DNA from: Dastarcus helophoroides
Lineage: Eukaryota > Arthropoda > Insecta > Coleoptera > Bothrideridae
Length of the DNA: 64,000 nt
NCBI GenBank assembly: GCA_028583605.1
Contig: CM053331.1
Span: forward strand, 12,322,857 to 12,386,856
Direction of reading: 5' to 3'
In this document: positions 34,501 through 43,300 of the stretch, piece after piece
Position numbering within the stretch: position 1 is the first letter of the stretch
Layout: each line of letters starts with the position of its first letter
Position numbers and translations under genes: made by a program
The notes under the pieces: model-generated
What the model saw: only the letters and a program-made list of their open reading frames with translations
The model's database searches: none
What the model was told of the DNA's origin: nothing

Positions 34501-34887
34501 CTTCAGTTTTATGTGTGCCTCGACATCGCCTGGAATGGAATAAAGGATTACTTCCCGAACAAACCATCGACAGCCAACTACGTTATGAGAACAGTTATGG
34601 TTGCTATTGCAGTAATCCTTGCCATTGCAGTGCCTACAATTGTGCCTTTCGTCGGCCTTATTGGTGCTTTCTGCTTTTCAATTCTTGGTCTAATGTCACC
34701 AGTATTTATAGAAACTATCACTTTCTGGGAAAAAGGCTTTGGAAAATACAACTGGAAAATTGTTAAAAATGTTATAATTGTTTTCGTAGGTATTATCGCT
34801 TTAATATTTGGATCAAAATCTGCCCTTCAGGACATATATAATTTATATGCGGGTAAACAAAACAGTACGATGTCTGTGAATTCTTGA
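16424..34887 (+). CDS. SLC36-type proton-coupled amino acid transporter (pathetic-like)
   Basis: Seven exons join without a break into 473 codons: 16424-16503, 25028-25114, 25276-25426, 26281-26402, 27393-27753, 29452-29630 and 34446-34887, all with GT-AG borders and matching phases. The protein starts in a polar N-terminal tail (EMDTFLPQDGSNKNG), then DTLTHLLKASLGTGILSMP, the first membrane segment typical of SLC36/AAAP carriers. The hydrophobic segments of a roughly 11-span transporter follow, including IVPFVGLIGAFCFSILGL near the C-terminus. Length is normal for the family. Such carriers move small amino acids with protons across plasma or lysosomal membranes and feed growth signalling; Drosophila pathetic is the likely relative. 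The first codon is unclear: exon 1 is open to its 5' end, so translation starts in an unseen upstream exon or at ATG 16454. Confidence 0.92.
16584..17284 (+). mobile_element. hAT element, 701 bp, internally deleted, in SLC36 intron 1
   Basis: Ends are TAGAGCC and GGCTCTA within a longer imperfect terminal inverted repeat (TAGAGCC(T/C)GGAAGT(T/G)GTGGCA). It is flanked by the 8-bp duplication ATTATAAC at 16576-16583 and 17285-17292. The plus strand keeps a transposase C-terminal relic (about 17008-17136): LAPITIVEVERSFSI, a stop, KHILDSRRCTFTEKKLRN. This is the hAT dimerisation motif. The 8-bp duplication and this motif together identify hAT. Confidence 0.88.
18120..19650. repeat. Degenerate AT-rich motif array, T-rich polarity
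   Basis: Dense succession of TTTTGAAAATTTCGACTT-like words at irregular 15-25 bp spacing, all with the same strand bias. Open frames here are short and low-complexity. The array continues after the hairpin at 20165-20940. Confidence 0.6.
19757..19812 (-). ncRNA. Decayed hammerhead-like motif, left arm
   Basis: Minus strand: CTAGAGA (19801-19795, from CTGAAGA), GCCC..GGGC stem II, GAAACGTC (19774-19767), GAACAC. Two core changes in the first box would abolish cleavage. Confidence 0.5.
20055..20105 (+). ncRNA. Hammerhead-like motif, right arm (one core change)
   Basis: TGTTC, CTTAAGA (20063-20069; U for G5), A, GCCC..GGGC stem II, GAAACGTC (20090-20097), GAACAC. Stem I GUUC/GAAC is kept, and stem III is the self-complementary ACGU. 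It points away from the left-arm motif. Confidence 0.55.
21515..23649. repeat. SLC36 intron 1: AT-rich DNA with degenerate T-rich array
   Basis: No gene is visible. 21515-22000 is plain AT-rich sequence; 22290-22440 repeats CTTGCT/TTCTTG words. From about 22500 to 23640 the AAATTTCGAC-type array resumes with T-rich polarity. Confidence 0.5.
23654..24024. repeat. Solo LTR (Ty3/gypsy) with 4-bp TSD
   Basis: 371 bp starting TGTTACGGGC and ending GCGTTACA (TG..CA ends), flanked by ATAT at 23650-23653 and 24025-24028. It is related to the LTR at 14254-14565. No internal domain is present, which indicates LTR-LTR recombination after insertion. It lies in SLC36 intron 1. Confidence 0.85.
24258..24306 (-). 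ncRNA. Hammerhead-like motif, full core, left arm of family-2 copy 1
   Basis: Minus strand: CTCT, CTGAAGA (24299-24293), U, GATAG-CTTGG-CTATC stem II, GAAA, CGCGTT (down to about 24267), GGAG. CUCU/GGAG can form stem I. Stem III is the self-complementary ACGCGU, and the cleavage triplet would be GUU. Confidence 0.6.
24315..24362 (+). ncRNA. Hammerhead-like motif, right arm of family-2 copy 1
   Basis: Plus strand: CTGAAGA (24321-24327), GATAG-CTTGG-ATATT (weakened stem II), GAAACGTGTT (24344-24353). The core boxes are kept, but stem II and stem III are damaged. Confidence 0.5.
25028..25114 (+). CDS. SLC36 exon 2
   Basis: Encodes YKIKAQEDFEAANAEFDPF, the cytosolic N-terminal region before membrane segment 1. 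Acceptor TTTTAG, donor GTAAGT. An 8.5-kb intron precedes it and a 161-bp intron follows. Confidence 0.88.
25276..25426 (+). CDS. SLC36 exon 3
   Basis: Carries the DCDTLTHLLKASLGTGILSM motif of the first membrane span and a second span ending THCAYIL. Acceptor TTTTCAG, donor GTGAGT. Ends in phase 0. Confidence 0.93.
25985..26203. mobile_element. Penelope-type hairpin, family 2, copy 2
   Basis: The same arms as the 24201 copy, in SLC36 intron 3. The left arm is complete; the right arm has lost about 25-30 bp near the centre, including the first hammerhead box (GGATGGCTATCGAACGCAACC remains). The right end extends to GGTGACCAAGGACC at about 26190. Confidence 0.78.
26048..26090 (-). ncRNA. Hammerhead-like motif, left arm of family-2 copy 2
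   Basis: Minus strand: CTCTGAAGATGATAGC, loop, GCTATCGAAACGCGTT. Core and stem II are identical to the 24258 copy; stem I sequence differs. Confidence 0.55.
26281..26402 (+). CDS. SLC36 exon 4
   Basis: Encodes VVCAHELYKRSGKTAMSFAD, then VAEEACKRGPAWSKPLAPYA, the hydrophilic loop between spans 2 and 3. Acceptor TTTTTTAG, donor GTAAAC. Confidence 0.92.
26520..26900. repeat. Degenerate T-rich array in SLC36 intron 4
   Basis: AAATTTCGACTTT-like words with T-rich polarity between exons 4 and 5. No coding signal is present. Confidence 0.5.
27393..27753 (+). CDS. SLC36 exon 5
   Basis: Encodes several membrane spans: QSVLIGLFVTYFATCSCYTV, LLLVPLLLLSYVPNLKYLAP, NIFMGIGLCITLYYLM and STLPISVSITIFAIEAIGV. 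Acceptor ATTTTCAG, donor GTAAGT, phase 0 out. Confidence 0.95.
27798..28030 (-). mobile_element. RTE/SINE-like 3' end fragment
   Basis: ATATAAATGCGAAAGTGTGT at 27805, followed by GAAGCGATTTTGACGAAAAT (27853-27872), matches the reverse complement of the 3' region of common insect RTE-type retroposons. It is truncated, and its end resembles the one at about 21372. Confidence 0.5.
28085..29330 (-). mobile_element. mariner-type transposon, 1.25 kb, decayed
   Basis: Ends CAGGATGGCGCAATTGAACT and (reverse complement) CAGGGTGGCGCAATTGGACT, flanked by TA on both sides (28083-28084 and 29331-29332). The length equals a full mariner-type element. Minus-strand relics of transposase include KADMYHETVLK near 28560 and a WWFGPP..VTLRLYFG stretch near 28600, in broken frames. 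The element lies in SLC36 intron 5. A related 5' end is at 35818. Confidence 0.8.
29452..29630 (+). CDS. SLC36 exon 6
   Basis: Encodes VMPLENHMEKPRHFVGLCGV, then a span (SGVTLVYILLGFFGYLSCG) and an extracytosolic loop. Acceptor TTTTTTAG, donor GTAAGT. Codon TA|C is split across the intron. Confidence 0.94.
29985..30260 (+). mobile_element. Single hAT-like transposon end (relic)
   Basis: CAGGGGTGGCCAACCTTTTT at 30005 is a phrase common at hAT ends. No matching right end or target duplication could be found within the intron. Confidence 0.35.
30261..31039. other. SLC36 intron 6, AT-rich, fragments of unknown repeats
   Basis: Contains GGGCAGTAATCG..GTAAT and a GATCCCGGGATCCCGGGAT block (about 30620), both of which look like transposon ends. 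Neither has a partner. No exon is seen. Confidence 0.35.
31040..32160. repeat. Degenerate AT array with a polarity switch
   Basis: T-rich words (AAATTTTGACTT type) up to about 31260, then A-rich words (GTCAAAATTTTGAAAA type) from about 31400. The change is abrupt and no gene is present. Confidence 0.6.
32166..32744. mobile_element. piggyBac-type MITE, 579 bp
   Basis: Flanked by TTAA on both sides (32162-32165 and 32745-32748), with ends CCCGCCGATGGGCGCGCGCG and the reverse complement CCCTAGAGTAGGCGCGCCAT. Subterminal palindromes GCGGTCTCTCAGACCGC (about 32184) and GCGGTCTCTGAGACCGC (about 32684) stand out against the AT-rich background. TTAA duplication and CCC..GGG ends are piggyBac hallmarks. 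No transposase is present. Confidence 0.85.
32749..34210. repeat. Degenerate AT array, A-rich polarity, SLC36 intron 6
   Basis: About 1.4 kb of AAGTCGAAATTTTCAAAAA-like words. No coding signal. It ends about 230 bp before exon 7. Confidence 0.6.
34446..34887 (+). CDS. SLC36 exon 7 (terminal)
   Basis: Encodes the last spans (AVLILIGLAVFCTFGLQFYV, MVAIAVILAIAVPTIVPFVG, NVIIVFVGIIALIFG) and the tail ending TMSVNS, stop TGA at 34885-34887. Acceptor TTTCTTACAG. Confidence 0.95.
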
Positions 34888-35817
34888 TTTACTTGTTAAT
34901 GGTCAAGATTGTGCTTTTTATTTAAAAATGCATTTGAAGATCAATTTTATTTGCATTACCTGTAGCTCATAATTTGAAAATGTTTCTATGATTTCTATTT
35001 TTCTTTTTATGTTAAGAATTAACAAGGTATACATACTAAGTTATATATTAAATTAGTATTAAATCAAAATGTAAATTATTAATTTATAGGAATGTTTTGA
35101 ATATTATTCCTTACTGGATAAGGACTTTTCTAAGAAATTTATTTATTACTCTACCAAATTAAATGGAAACCCCAATTTAATATTAAATAACAAATGTATG
35201 TATGCCATGATTTACTATAAGTTAAGTGGAGCATATCCAATTAGTGAAGTGTGATTGTTATTGGTTTAAATGTTATTATTAGTTGGTCCTAATTTGAATA
35301 TAATTTAATGTGTATAAGTATAACAGTTTTCAAAAATCATGACTGACCTTTGCTTGTATGATTATTTATAATTATTACTCTAATTCTTATTGTAATTTAT
35401 TTTAATTATATAAATGTGCACAATATTTAATAGGGACACCCACCTACATATAGACCAGTCTTATCATGAGGTTTCATAAATAAAAAAAAACTCTGTGATC
35501 TTTGTAATATTGTTTTGTAACGATTATTTTTATTGTTTGTTTTAGAATTGTAAGTTTTAACAGTGTAAGTTTTATATTAGTGTATACTGAGGAAATGCAA
35601 AGGTTCTTAATATATGTTTTTGAAAGTTAATTTTTATCAATTCTACCTAGTTTACAGCTTTCTCCTCGCTTGTCTGGAATTAAGTAAAAAATGACTAAGC
35701 TGATTTTCACATGACTGACTAAAAGGTGGAAGTATTTTCTTGGGCATGTTTTCTGATATTTTTTATTGAAATTAACTGGGCCAGTATTTTATTCAATATT
35801 AAACATCATAAAAACTA
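34888..35817 (+). other. SLC36 3' UTR and downstream DNA
   Basis: AT-rich sequence after the TGA. A poly(A) signal AATAAA lies at 35479-35484, preceded by several ATTAAA-like words, so the transcript probably ends near 35500. The exact end cannot be set from sequence alone. Confidence 0.45.
35479..35484 (+). promoter_or_regulatory. Candidate poly(A) signal of the SLC36 gene
   Basis: AATAAA about 590 nt after the stop codon, followed by an A-run and a GT/T-rich stretch (TTGTAATATTGTTTTG). Confidence 0.4.
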
Positions 35818-36126
35818 CAGGGTGGCGCATTTCATGACTTTTACTTAACCACAGTAAAAAATGTTCGTAAATGGTGCAGTCTCTATATAGCATCACCAAT
35901 TTTCGATATGGTCGCCCTTAACGCGTACTATATATAGCCTTAAGATTGTCAAGAAATCCATCGAATTGCTAGCCACTGTATCGAAGAAATCAAGTGTGGA
36001 AAGTTGTTTTTTGGCCTTTCTTGGTTGACGCGCGTTTTATGAGACTATTTCGAGTCTTGCTGTTCATGGTATGCACCCGAAATGTAGTGCGCCCAAGGCT
36101 TCTGAGCTACCTCTAGAACAAACGAT
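35818..36126. mobile_element. mariner-type fragment, one end only
   Basis: Begins CAGGGTGGCGCATTTCATGA after TA and shares GGTCGCCCTTAACGCGTACT and nearby blocks with the mariner at 28085-29330. It is cut at about 36126 by the 5' junction of CR1/Jockey-like copy B. Confidence 0.65.
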
Positions 36127-36209
36127 CCCTCATATAGACAGCTCTTCTCTTATCTCTCCGTAACCTTTGATCATCTTCAGACGAATTATCCAAACGCTGA
36201 GGTTGTCTT

Positions 36210-38030
36210 TCTCGGTGACTTCAACGTACACAACATCCCCTGGTTAAGGTTTTCTTCCCGAACTGACGACGTGGGAAGGATGGCAGAGGCTTTCGCCATC
36301 ACTTGTGGTTTATCGCAATTAGTTAAGGAACCCACAAGAATTTCTGATATAGATACTCATCAACCTAATCTACTCGACCTTTTCCTTACAAATTCACCAA
36401 ATTCGTATAAATCTCTGTGACATCACAGCTTGGAAATTCGGATCACAAGCTTGTAGCAGCGTCTCGCTCGCTTCGTATACCATTTCCTTCCCAGACGCAG
36501 TCCCGTAAAGTTTGGCACTTTAACTCTCCAATCTGGGAAGAATTAAGAGACTGTGCATCTTTCCCATGGAAGGAAGTCTGCTTTAACTCAGACAACCCTT
36601 CCTTAATCGCCTAATCCATCACGGAAACTATCCTGATTGGTATGGAATGCTCAATTCCCCACTCCCAAAAGAAATCTGCCTTCAGTAAATCTTGGATCAG
36701 TAAAACATGTGCTCAGGCTGTCTCCTGCAAAAATCGCGCATATCGTCGTTGGCGAAATAATCCCTCAGTCGAGACTCGGGCCTTATTTGTAGATGCACGA
36801 AATTTTTGTAAACAGGTTATTGACGGGGCAAAAGGTGATTTCGTTCGTAAAATGTGCCAGAAGCTTATCAACTGTCCGAACGGTTTCAAGTCCTTTTGGG
36901 GATTTGCAAAGTCCATTGGAAAGAATTTTACATCTTCAAATTTTCCACCTTTACTCGATGAAAATAGCAATATTGCTACTACCTCCAAGGAAAAGGCTGA
37001 CATGTTAGCCTTAATGTTTGCTGAAAATTCCAATCTTGATTCTCGAAACGCAGAACCTCCTATTCTTCCTAAGGTTGGCACTTCGATGCCTGAAGTTGTT
37101 TTCAGACAACGCACAATCAGGAAAATTCTCCTTGAGCTCGACACCTCGAAAGCTTCTGGCCTTGATGGTATTCCCGCTATTGTTCTTAAGAAGTGCGCCC
37201 CAGAGTTGACTCCTGTCCTAAGCAAATTGTTTACACTCTCTTACAACAAAGGTGTATTCCCTAACATCTGGAAATCTGCTAGAGTGCAGCCTGTCCCTAA
37301 AAAGGGAAAGGCTAACAACCATCGCCCTATATCTTTGTTACTCGTTATATCTCAGGTATCTCAGAGGAAAATAGAATCATCTCCGACGGGCAATACGGTT
37401 TTAGACAACAAGGTTCCACTGGCGATCTACTGACATATGCTACTCATATCTGTAACTCAGCTATGGAATAACATGGTGAGGCTAGGATTGTGGCATTGGA
37501 TATCTCAAAGGCTTTTGTCAAAGTCTAGCACCGATCTCGACTCACCAAATTAACATTTTATGGTCTTCCTCCTGGACTCTGTCATTTGATATGCAATTTT
37601 CTCGCTGACCGATCTCTTCAGGTCATCGTCGATGGCATCTCATCCGAGAGATTTGCGATTAACGCAGGAGTGCCTCAGGGATCTGTTCTGTCTCCTACCC
37701 TATTTCTGTTACAAACATACTAATGGACGGTAAAATCCTTTCGATGGGATCTAATCTATCTATCCTAGGAGTGAATGCGAGCACTAACTTCTCTTGGGAA
37801 GATCATTTTCGCGCCATTGCCAAATCCGCCTCTCAGAAGCTAGGCTGTCTTTTTAGAGCTAAAAAATGCTTCACATCTCATCAGCTAATAACACTTTACA
37901 AAACTCAAGTTAGGCCAACACTAGAATACTGTTCTCATGTTTGGAGTTCAGCCCCAAAAACACACTTTAGCTCTCTTGGATTCAATTTAAAGAAGAGCGA
38001 TTCGCCTAATTGATGACGAGAGTCTGACCG
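36210..38030 (+). pseudogene. Endonuclease-reverse transcriptase of CR1/Jockey-like copy B
   Basis: Segments in order: GDFNVHNIPWL (endonuclease strand), SGLDGIPAIVLKKCAPELTP (about 37160) and RVQPVPKKGKANNHRPISLL (about 37285). Next come VALDISKAFVKV (Asp kept, about 37490), INAGVPQGSVLSPTLFLLQ (about 37660), LGVNASTNFSWEDHFRAI (about 37770) and RPTLEYCSHVW (about 37915). A deletion removed the YADD box. Multiple frameshifts and stops make the reading frame non-functional. Confidence 0.85.
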
Positions 38031-38373
38031 ATTCTCTCGAAACACTAGAGCACAGGCGTATGGTTGGTGACTTGTCTCTTTTCTACAAGTACTATCATGG
38101 AAGATGCTAGGATGAACTAATAGGATTAATCCCCCCAAGGGCAAGATTCTTGAGGCGTACTAGACAGTCGGAGACAGCAAATTCCTGTGCGATCCAGCAT
38201 GACACAGTGAGAACTTCTGTCTACGAAGACCCTTTTTTCTATAGAACTTGTTACTGAAAGGAATTTTTCCTAAAAATTACAACCTATCCTTGTTTTAAGA
38301 GGGCAGTTCATCGCCATCTATCATTGTTTCCGCTTCCTACTCGCAGTGCTTTGAAAGCATAAAGGGGTTACCC

Positions 38374-39780
38374 ACAGATCTCACACTATGGATGAATCGA
38401 AGAGAGAGAACTGTGTTAGACGCACCCTGAGAGAGATGTATATAAAAGAGCACGTGATTCTTGGCAATAAACCGACCTTTCTAGGCTACTATGCTATTGT
38501 AAAGGGCAAATATTTAAAGAAATATTGTGGAATTTTTGTTTTTCGTTTAATTGTTAATAAAATTTAATAGTTATGAATATTAAACAGTTCCACAAAGTAA
38601 GGGTGCGAAATGTCAGTTTGAAATAAATAACTTTTACGTGTGCAAAACAGTTTCGATGAAATGAACAGAAACACTTATTCGCTAAACAAAATTTTCTCGA
38701 GAATAAAAGGGAATGACGCCTTACCTTTTTCCATTATACTTGGGAGGAACATGGCCTACAATATTAAAAAAATTATAAGAATCCGAGATTCTTAAATTTG
38801 ACTTTTCTTTAATAAACCATGTTTTTTTTTTAATAAAATTTAAACTATTTGACCAATCATTTCCAAAACCAATAGTGCTTTATTCTAAGTAAATTCGAAT
38901 TGGTAGAAACCAGAATAGCAATAATCGGTTAAGAACTGCGAGCTCCAGCCTGATAAGAGTCATTGACACAGACTGACAATCCCAACTTAAAAGTATAACA
39001 AAAGGTATCGTCATTTAGAGAAAGCTCTCTTCTAAACAAACAGCTATATTACAACTGATTTGGTGCAAAATTACCCGAGCATTTTTATGGTGAAATGTCG
39101 TATTTTTTTGGTCTTTCCCAATAATAAAGCAACAGTCGTAGTGTGCAGTAGGACTAAATTTATAAGGTGAAATATATTATAAATAAGGTAAATAAAATGT
39201 CAAAAGCAAATAAGTTCAAAATATTATAGTAAAAATAATTAAATATGTACAAGTAAGGATCTCAAACATGAAATTGTGAATACATATCTTTAGTAATATA
39301 GTGATACATATATGACGATAGAAACTTTGTAATTCATTTAATTATATATAAAAGTATATATAATGGTTGTGTTATTAACCGTAACAAAATTATAATTATC
39401 AAATTTTAGTGAAATCAATAGAGCTGTTTCGGATATTACTGGTATAAGATTAAATAATATTTACCTGCAAAATCTTGTTAAAGTCTGTGACAATAAAATT
39501 ATGTAATGAAGTATTTAATTTTGTAGATAAAACAATGCAGTCTATGTTCAATAAAATAGTGAAAAAACACAAGAAAATTATTTACAGTTTAAATTCAAGC
39601 AATGCCCATATAACTGCACGTTAATATTGCAGGCTTTTACCAACAGTCACATGGCAAACCTTCGGTCTTCTCAGTTCCTCTTACGACTCTTAGTATAGAA
39701 CTATTCCTCTCTTTGAGTTTACTTCACGAATTTGTAGTTGCTGGCATAGGCAACGCTTCATCCATAGTGTCAGATCTATA
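38374..39780. mobile_element. 1.4-kb TIR transposon with 9-bp TSD inside CR1/Jockey-like copy B
   Basis: Flanked by GGGTTACCC at 38365-38373 and 39781-39789. Left end ACAGATCTCACACTATGGAT; right end, reverse complemented, TATAGATCTGACACTATGGA. The two share AGATCT and ACACTATGGATGAA, an inverted repeat of about 22 bp with a variable base between. No open frame is convincing and no transposase motif is seen. A 9-bp duplication is compatible with Mutator-like or some Merlin-like elements, but the family is not identified. Confidence 0.75.
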
Positions 39781-39817
39781 GGGTTACCCTTTACGAGTGG
39801 ATTAAACTTAAAAAAAA

Positions 39818-40040
39818 ATAAAAAATTTGAGGGTGCAACGTAATATAAACTTTGGGAATAATTAGTATACATTCAAGTCAAAAAGCAAAATATATTGTTA
39901 AATATCTATTGTGATTAGTTAACAAAGTTCATATCCATTAAATGTTGCAGTTAATGGCACCACTGGGCCATGTAAACTAAATTACCTGAATCTGCCAAGT
40001 TATATTAGAGAAGAAAAAACGCCACAAACATAAACAAGAA
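39818..40040. other. Intergenic spacer before the Mtch 3' end
   Basis: AT-rich, no features seen. It separates CR1/Jockey-like copy B from the poly(A) signal of the minus-strand Mtch gene. Confidence 0.4.
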
Positions 40041-40046
40041 TTTATT
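40041..40046 (-). promoter_or_regulatory. Candidate poly(A) signal of Mtch
   Basis: AATAAA on the minus strand about 68 nt after the TAA stop; a second AATAAA-like word overlaps nearby. It gives a short 3' UTR. Confidence 0.6.
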
Positions 40047-40113
40047 CAATAAAATTCACTTCATACATGTATATACAAGTACAAAAAAGGACTACTAATT
40101 AAGACCTCATGTT

Positions 40114-40365
40114 TTAGTGTAAAGCACGGGGCACTTTTCGGTGGGCGAGTTTTCCACTAACTGTATCACTTGGTCCAACGTAATATCGAATTAGTAAACT
40201 AGAACCACGTTTCAGTTGATTACGTCTCGACAAATCGTTCCAACATTCGACCCAACTCTCGTAATGAGGCATCAACCTCGGTGACCCGGCCATTAAATCT
40301 GAATTTGTTACTGCCATACAATTAGACACTACTTGGAATGGGTAGGTTATAGCAGTGGCTATAAA
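40114..40365 (-). CDS. Mtch: Mtch exon 6 (terminal)
   Basis: Encodes FIATAITYPFQVVSNCMAVT, then PHYESWVECWNDLSRRNQLK and RGSSLLIRYYVGP, ending RALH and TAA (40116-40114). Acceptor TTTTTTTCAG. Confidence 0.93.
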   Translation of the reverse strand, partial: FIATAITYPFQVVSNCMAVTNSDLMAGSPRLMPHYESWVECWNDLSRRNQLKRGSSLLIRYYVGPSDTVSGKLAHRKVPRALH

Positions 40366-43300
40366 CTGAAAAAAATTGCATAATTAGTATTACAATGGTC
40401 ATCCCCCTTATGCAGCTGTTCTTAACATTTGTAAGCTAAAGATGCATTTCAGAATAAAAATTAGTATTAAATGAAACAAGTATTTCTAAATTTTTATTTG
40501 GTAATCGAAACTCTAAATTTCGAGTTAAAAATTTCTGCTTTAAGCACGTCTAGTCTTCGACTTCGAAATATCATAATTAAAAATCTGAATTTCGAGAATA
40601 ACATTAAAATTACAATATTTTTAAATAGTCTGAGTTTCTTCTTGAAATTTCGGAAACCTTCGTAAAGTTCTAGTTCGATATTGGTGCTTTTAATGGGAAA
40701 TGTCTATTTTAATTATGAAATGTTGAGTTAAAAATTGAAACTTTGGGACTAAACGTTGCATCTAATCTGAAATATACGAAAACTTTTCCTAAAAAAAACT
40801 AGAAATTTTTACCTTACTCTTGAATGTTCAATATTTTTATGTAAAATAATTTTATCCTAAGATTGATCGATAGCGAACTTAACTTGAAGTTTTTTAAGAA
40901 ATCAAAATCGGTAAAAAATTTCGAATTATCAAGTTTAACATAGAATTCCGGCATTAAACTCGAAATTTCGCCTTTTATTTCGAAATTAAGATTGGATGAT
41001 TTTTTTTAGATATTGAGTTTATTCTCCACATTTGAGCAGTTCCAGTTTCTTCTTGAAATGCCGAGGCTAACCCTTGTTAACCACGAAATTTAAAGTTTAC
41101 AGCCCACATTTCTTGGAAAAAATGGTATTTCTCAAAATTGTTGAAGTTTTTGGTTTTTCTTTAAAATTTCCAAAAAAAAATCAAGTTTTTATTCCTTTTT
41201 ATAAAAATTCACTGGAATGTTAAAAAAACTAGCATTTATTAGTCGTTTTTTTCTCGAATTTAATTTTTTTCAAAATTTTGAATTTAATATTAAAATATTA
41301 GACACTTTTTGAAGTCGGGATTAAATTTCAAATTTGAGGAGAAAATCTTCAACTTGAAGATTAAAAAAAAATATACAAAACTGGAAGTTTCGAAGTTCAA
41401 CTATTATTGTTTTGTAATTGGAAGGTTAAATACATAGGCGAAACTTTCAGGAGATAATTGGACCTGTCAATACTAAAATATTTAATTTATTTGAACTTCT
41501 CTGAAATTTAGTGTAATTTCGACATGTATGAGATTCTTACTAAACTGTTACTTACTTTCTCTTCTCTTCCGTTTCTGTTTCTCTCTTAACTTTCCAATTT
41601 AAAAATTCTATTTTTCATAAATTTTGACTTCAAAATTAAATTTAATCCTTTCCCTAAACTTTTATTTAGCATCTACTTTAATTCAAGATTTAATTCAGAT
41701 GCTCGGATTAACTTTTCACTTAATATGTTCTCCCTCCCTCCCTCTCTCTCTCTCTTTATTTTTGAAAAAAAGTCGTTATTTTAAAAAATTCGAAATGTTC
41801 CAGTAAGTTCAAATTTCCACAAACTAGAATTTCCAAAAAGAAGTTAATTTTTTTCAGAAAATACAAGATAAAAAAAGTTGAAAATTCAAGTGAATTTTTT
41901 GCAAAAAATAAAAACGAAATTAGATAAATTGTATATTTTGAAAAAGGTTGAAATGCTCAGAAAGCAGACATTTTGAAAACTCAATTTTTTTAAAAAGTCA
42001 AAATGTTAAAAAGAAGTCAACATTTTGAAAAAAAATCAAAAGTACTTAAAGTAATAGAATTTTTGCTTAAAAACCCAAGATTTTCAGCAGACGAAATTTA
42101 AAAAAAAATAAAATTTTTACAAAGATCAGTATTTTAAAAAAAATTAGAATTTCCGAAAAAAGTTGAAATTTACAAAAAAAAAACACCAAATTTCGAGAAA
42201 AAAATTAATTACGTGAACCGCTTTTCTCAAAATCAAATTCTTCAAAAAAATATCATAATTTTCAGAAAATCTTAATTTTAAAGCTTTAAATTTAGACTTT
42301 CCGAAAATTTTGAGATCGTCGAAATTTAAAAAAAAAACAAAATTTTAAAAACAGTCGAGGTTTTCAAAATATTCGAAATTTCAAATATGTTCAATTTCCC
42401 AGAATCTCGATTTTCCAAATAGTAATTTTTTCAAAAAAATGCAATTTTACAAAATAGTCGAAATGTCGAGGAAGTCAAAATTTTGAAAGTGGGCGTAAAT
42501 ATAAAACACTTGTTCGAGAAAAGACCGACATTATGAAAAAGCAGACATATTAAATAAAATATAAATTTTAACAAAAAGCAAAAACTTCCAAATGAATCAT
42601 TTTTGTTTTTAAAAATGTTAAAATATTTCTTAAGTGGAAATTTACAATAATACCAAAATGTTTACGAAGCCGACATTTTCAAAAAAACAGAAGTTTCGAA
42701 AAAGGTCAAAATTCACCAAAAAATGTTATTTTCGAGACAGATGGATTTAAAAAAAAATCAAAATTTTCAGGAAACATGCAATTTTTCAAAAATAGTAACA
42801 ATTTCAAGAGAAAAGTGGCCATTTGAAAAAGTCAAAATTTTAAAAAAAGTTGAAATTTTGGGTTGAAATTTTTAACATAGTATAAAAATTTTAAAAAAAG
42901 TGTCAAAAATTTGAAATGTCGAAATTTCCAAAAAAATGCCGAATTAACCAGAAGTTAAAACGAAAATTTCGTAGTCGAAATTTTCACGAAATGTGAAATT
43001 CGAAAAAAAAAATAGATTTTTAAAAGAGTTAAAATATTCAAAAAAAAAACAGTAAAACAAAAAAAAAGTTTACAAAAAAAATCGAAATTTCGCCACAAAG
43101 TCGAATTTTTAAAAACAAATCAAAAGTTTCCATGAAAAATGGCTCAATGTGACTAAATAAGTTTTCACTTCAAAAATTTGAGAAAAATCGAAACTTGGAA
43201 AAAGGATAAACATTTTCAACAAATCCTAATTCCAAAAAAACCAATAAAATTAAATTCATGAAAATGAAAATTTTAAAATGCCAAATATTTCGAAAAAAGT

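Larger units (their letters stand above)
36127..39817 (+). mobile_element. CR1/Jockey-like retrotransposon copy B, split by a TIR element
   Basis: The copy starts inside the endonuclease (VVFLGDFNVHNIPWL at about 36210) and runs through linker, reverse transcriptase and C-terminal region to GGGTTACCC at 38373. After a 1407-bp insertion it resumes at 39781 with TTTACGAGTGGATTAAACTT and an A-rich tail (39790-39817). Copy A shows the uninterrupted version (ATGGGGTTGCCCTTTGCGAG on the element's strand). The part that would carry YADD is missing: the frame jumps from PTLFLLQT to LMDGKILSMGS at about 37715, so about 0.25 kb is deleted. Confidence 0.85.

Noticed and set aside
41739..41757. CTCTCTCTCT run as a regulatory element
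   Set aside because: Short simple repeat inside intron array; no reason to assign function.
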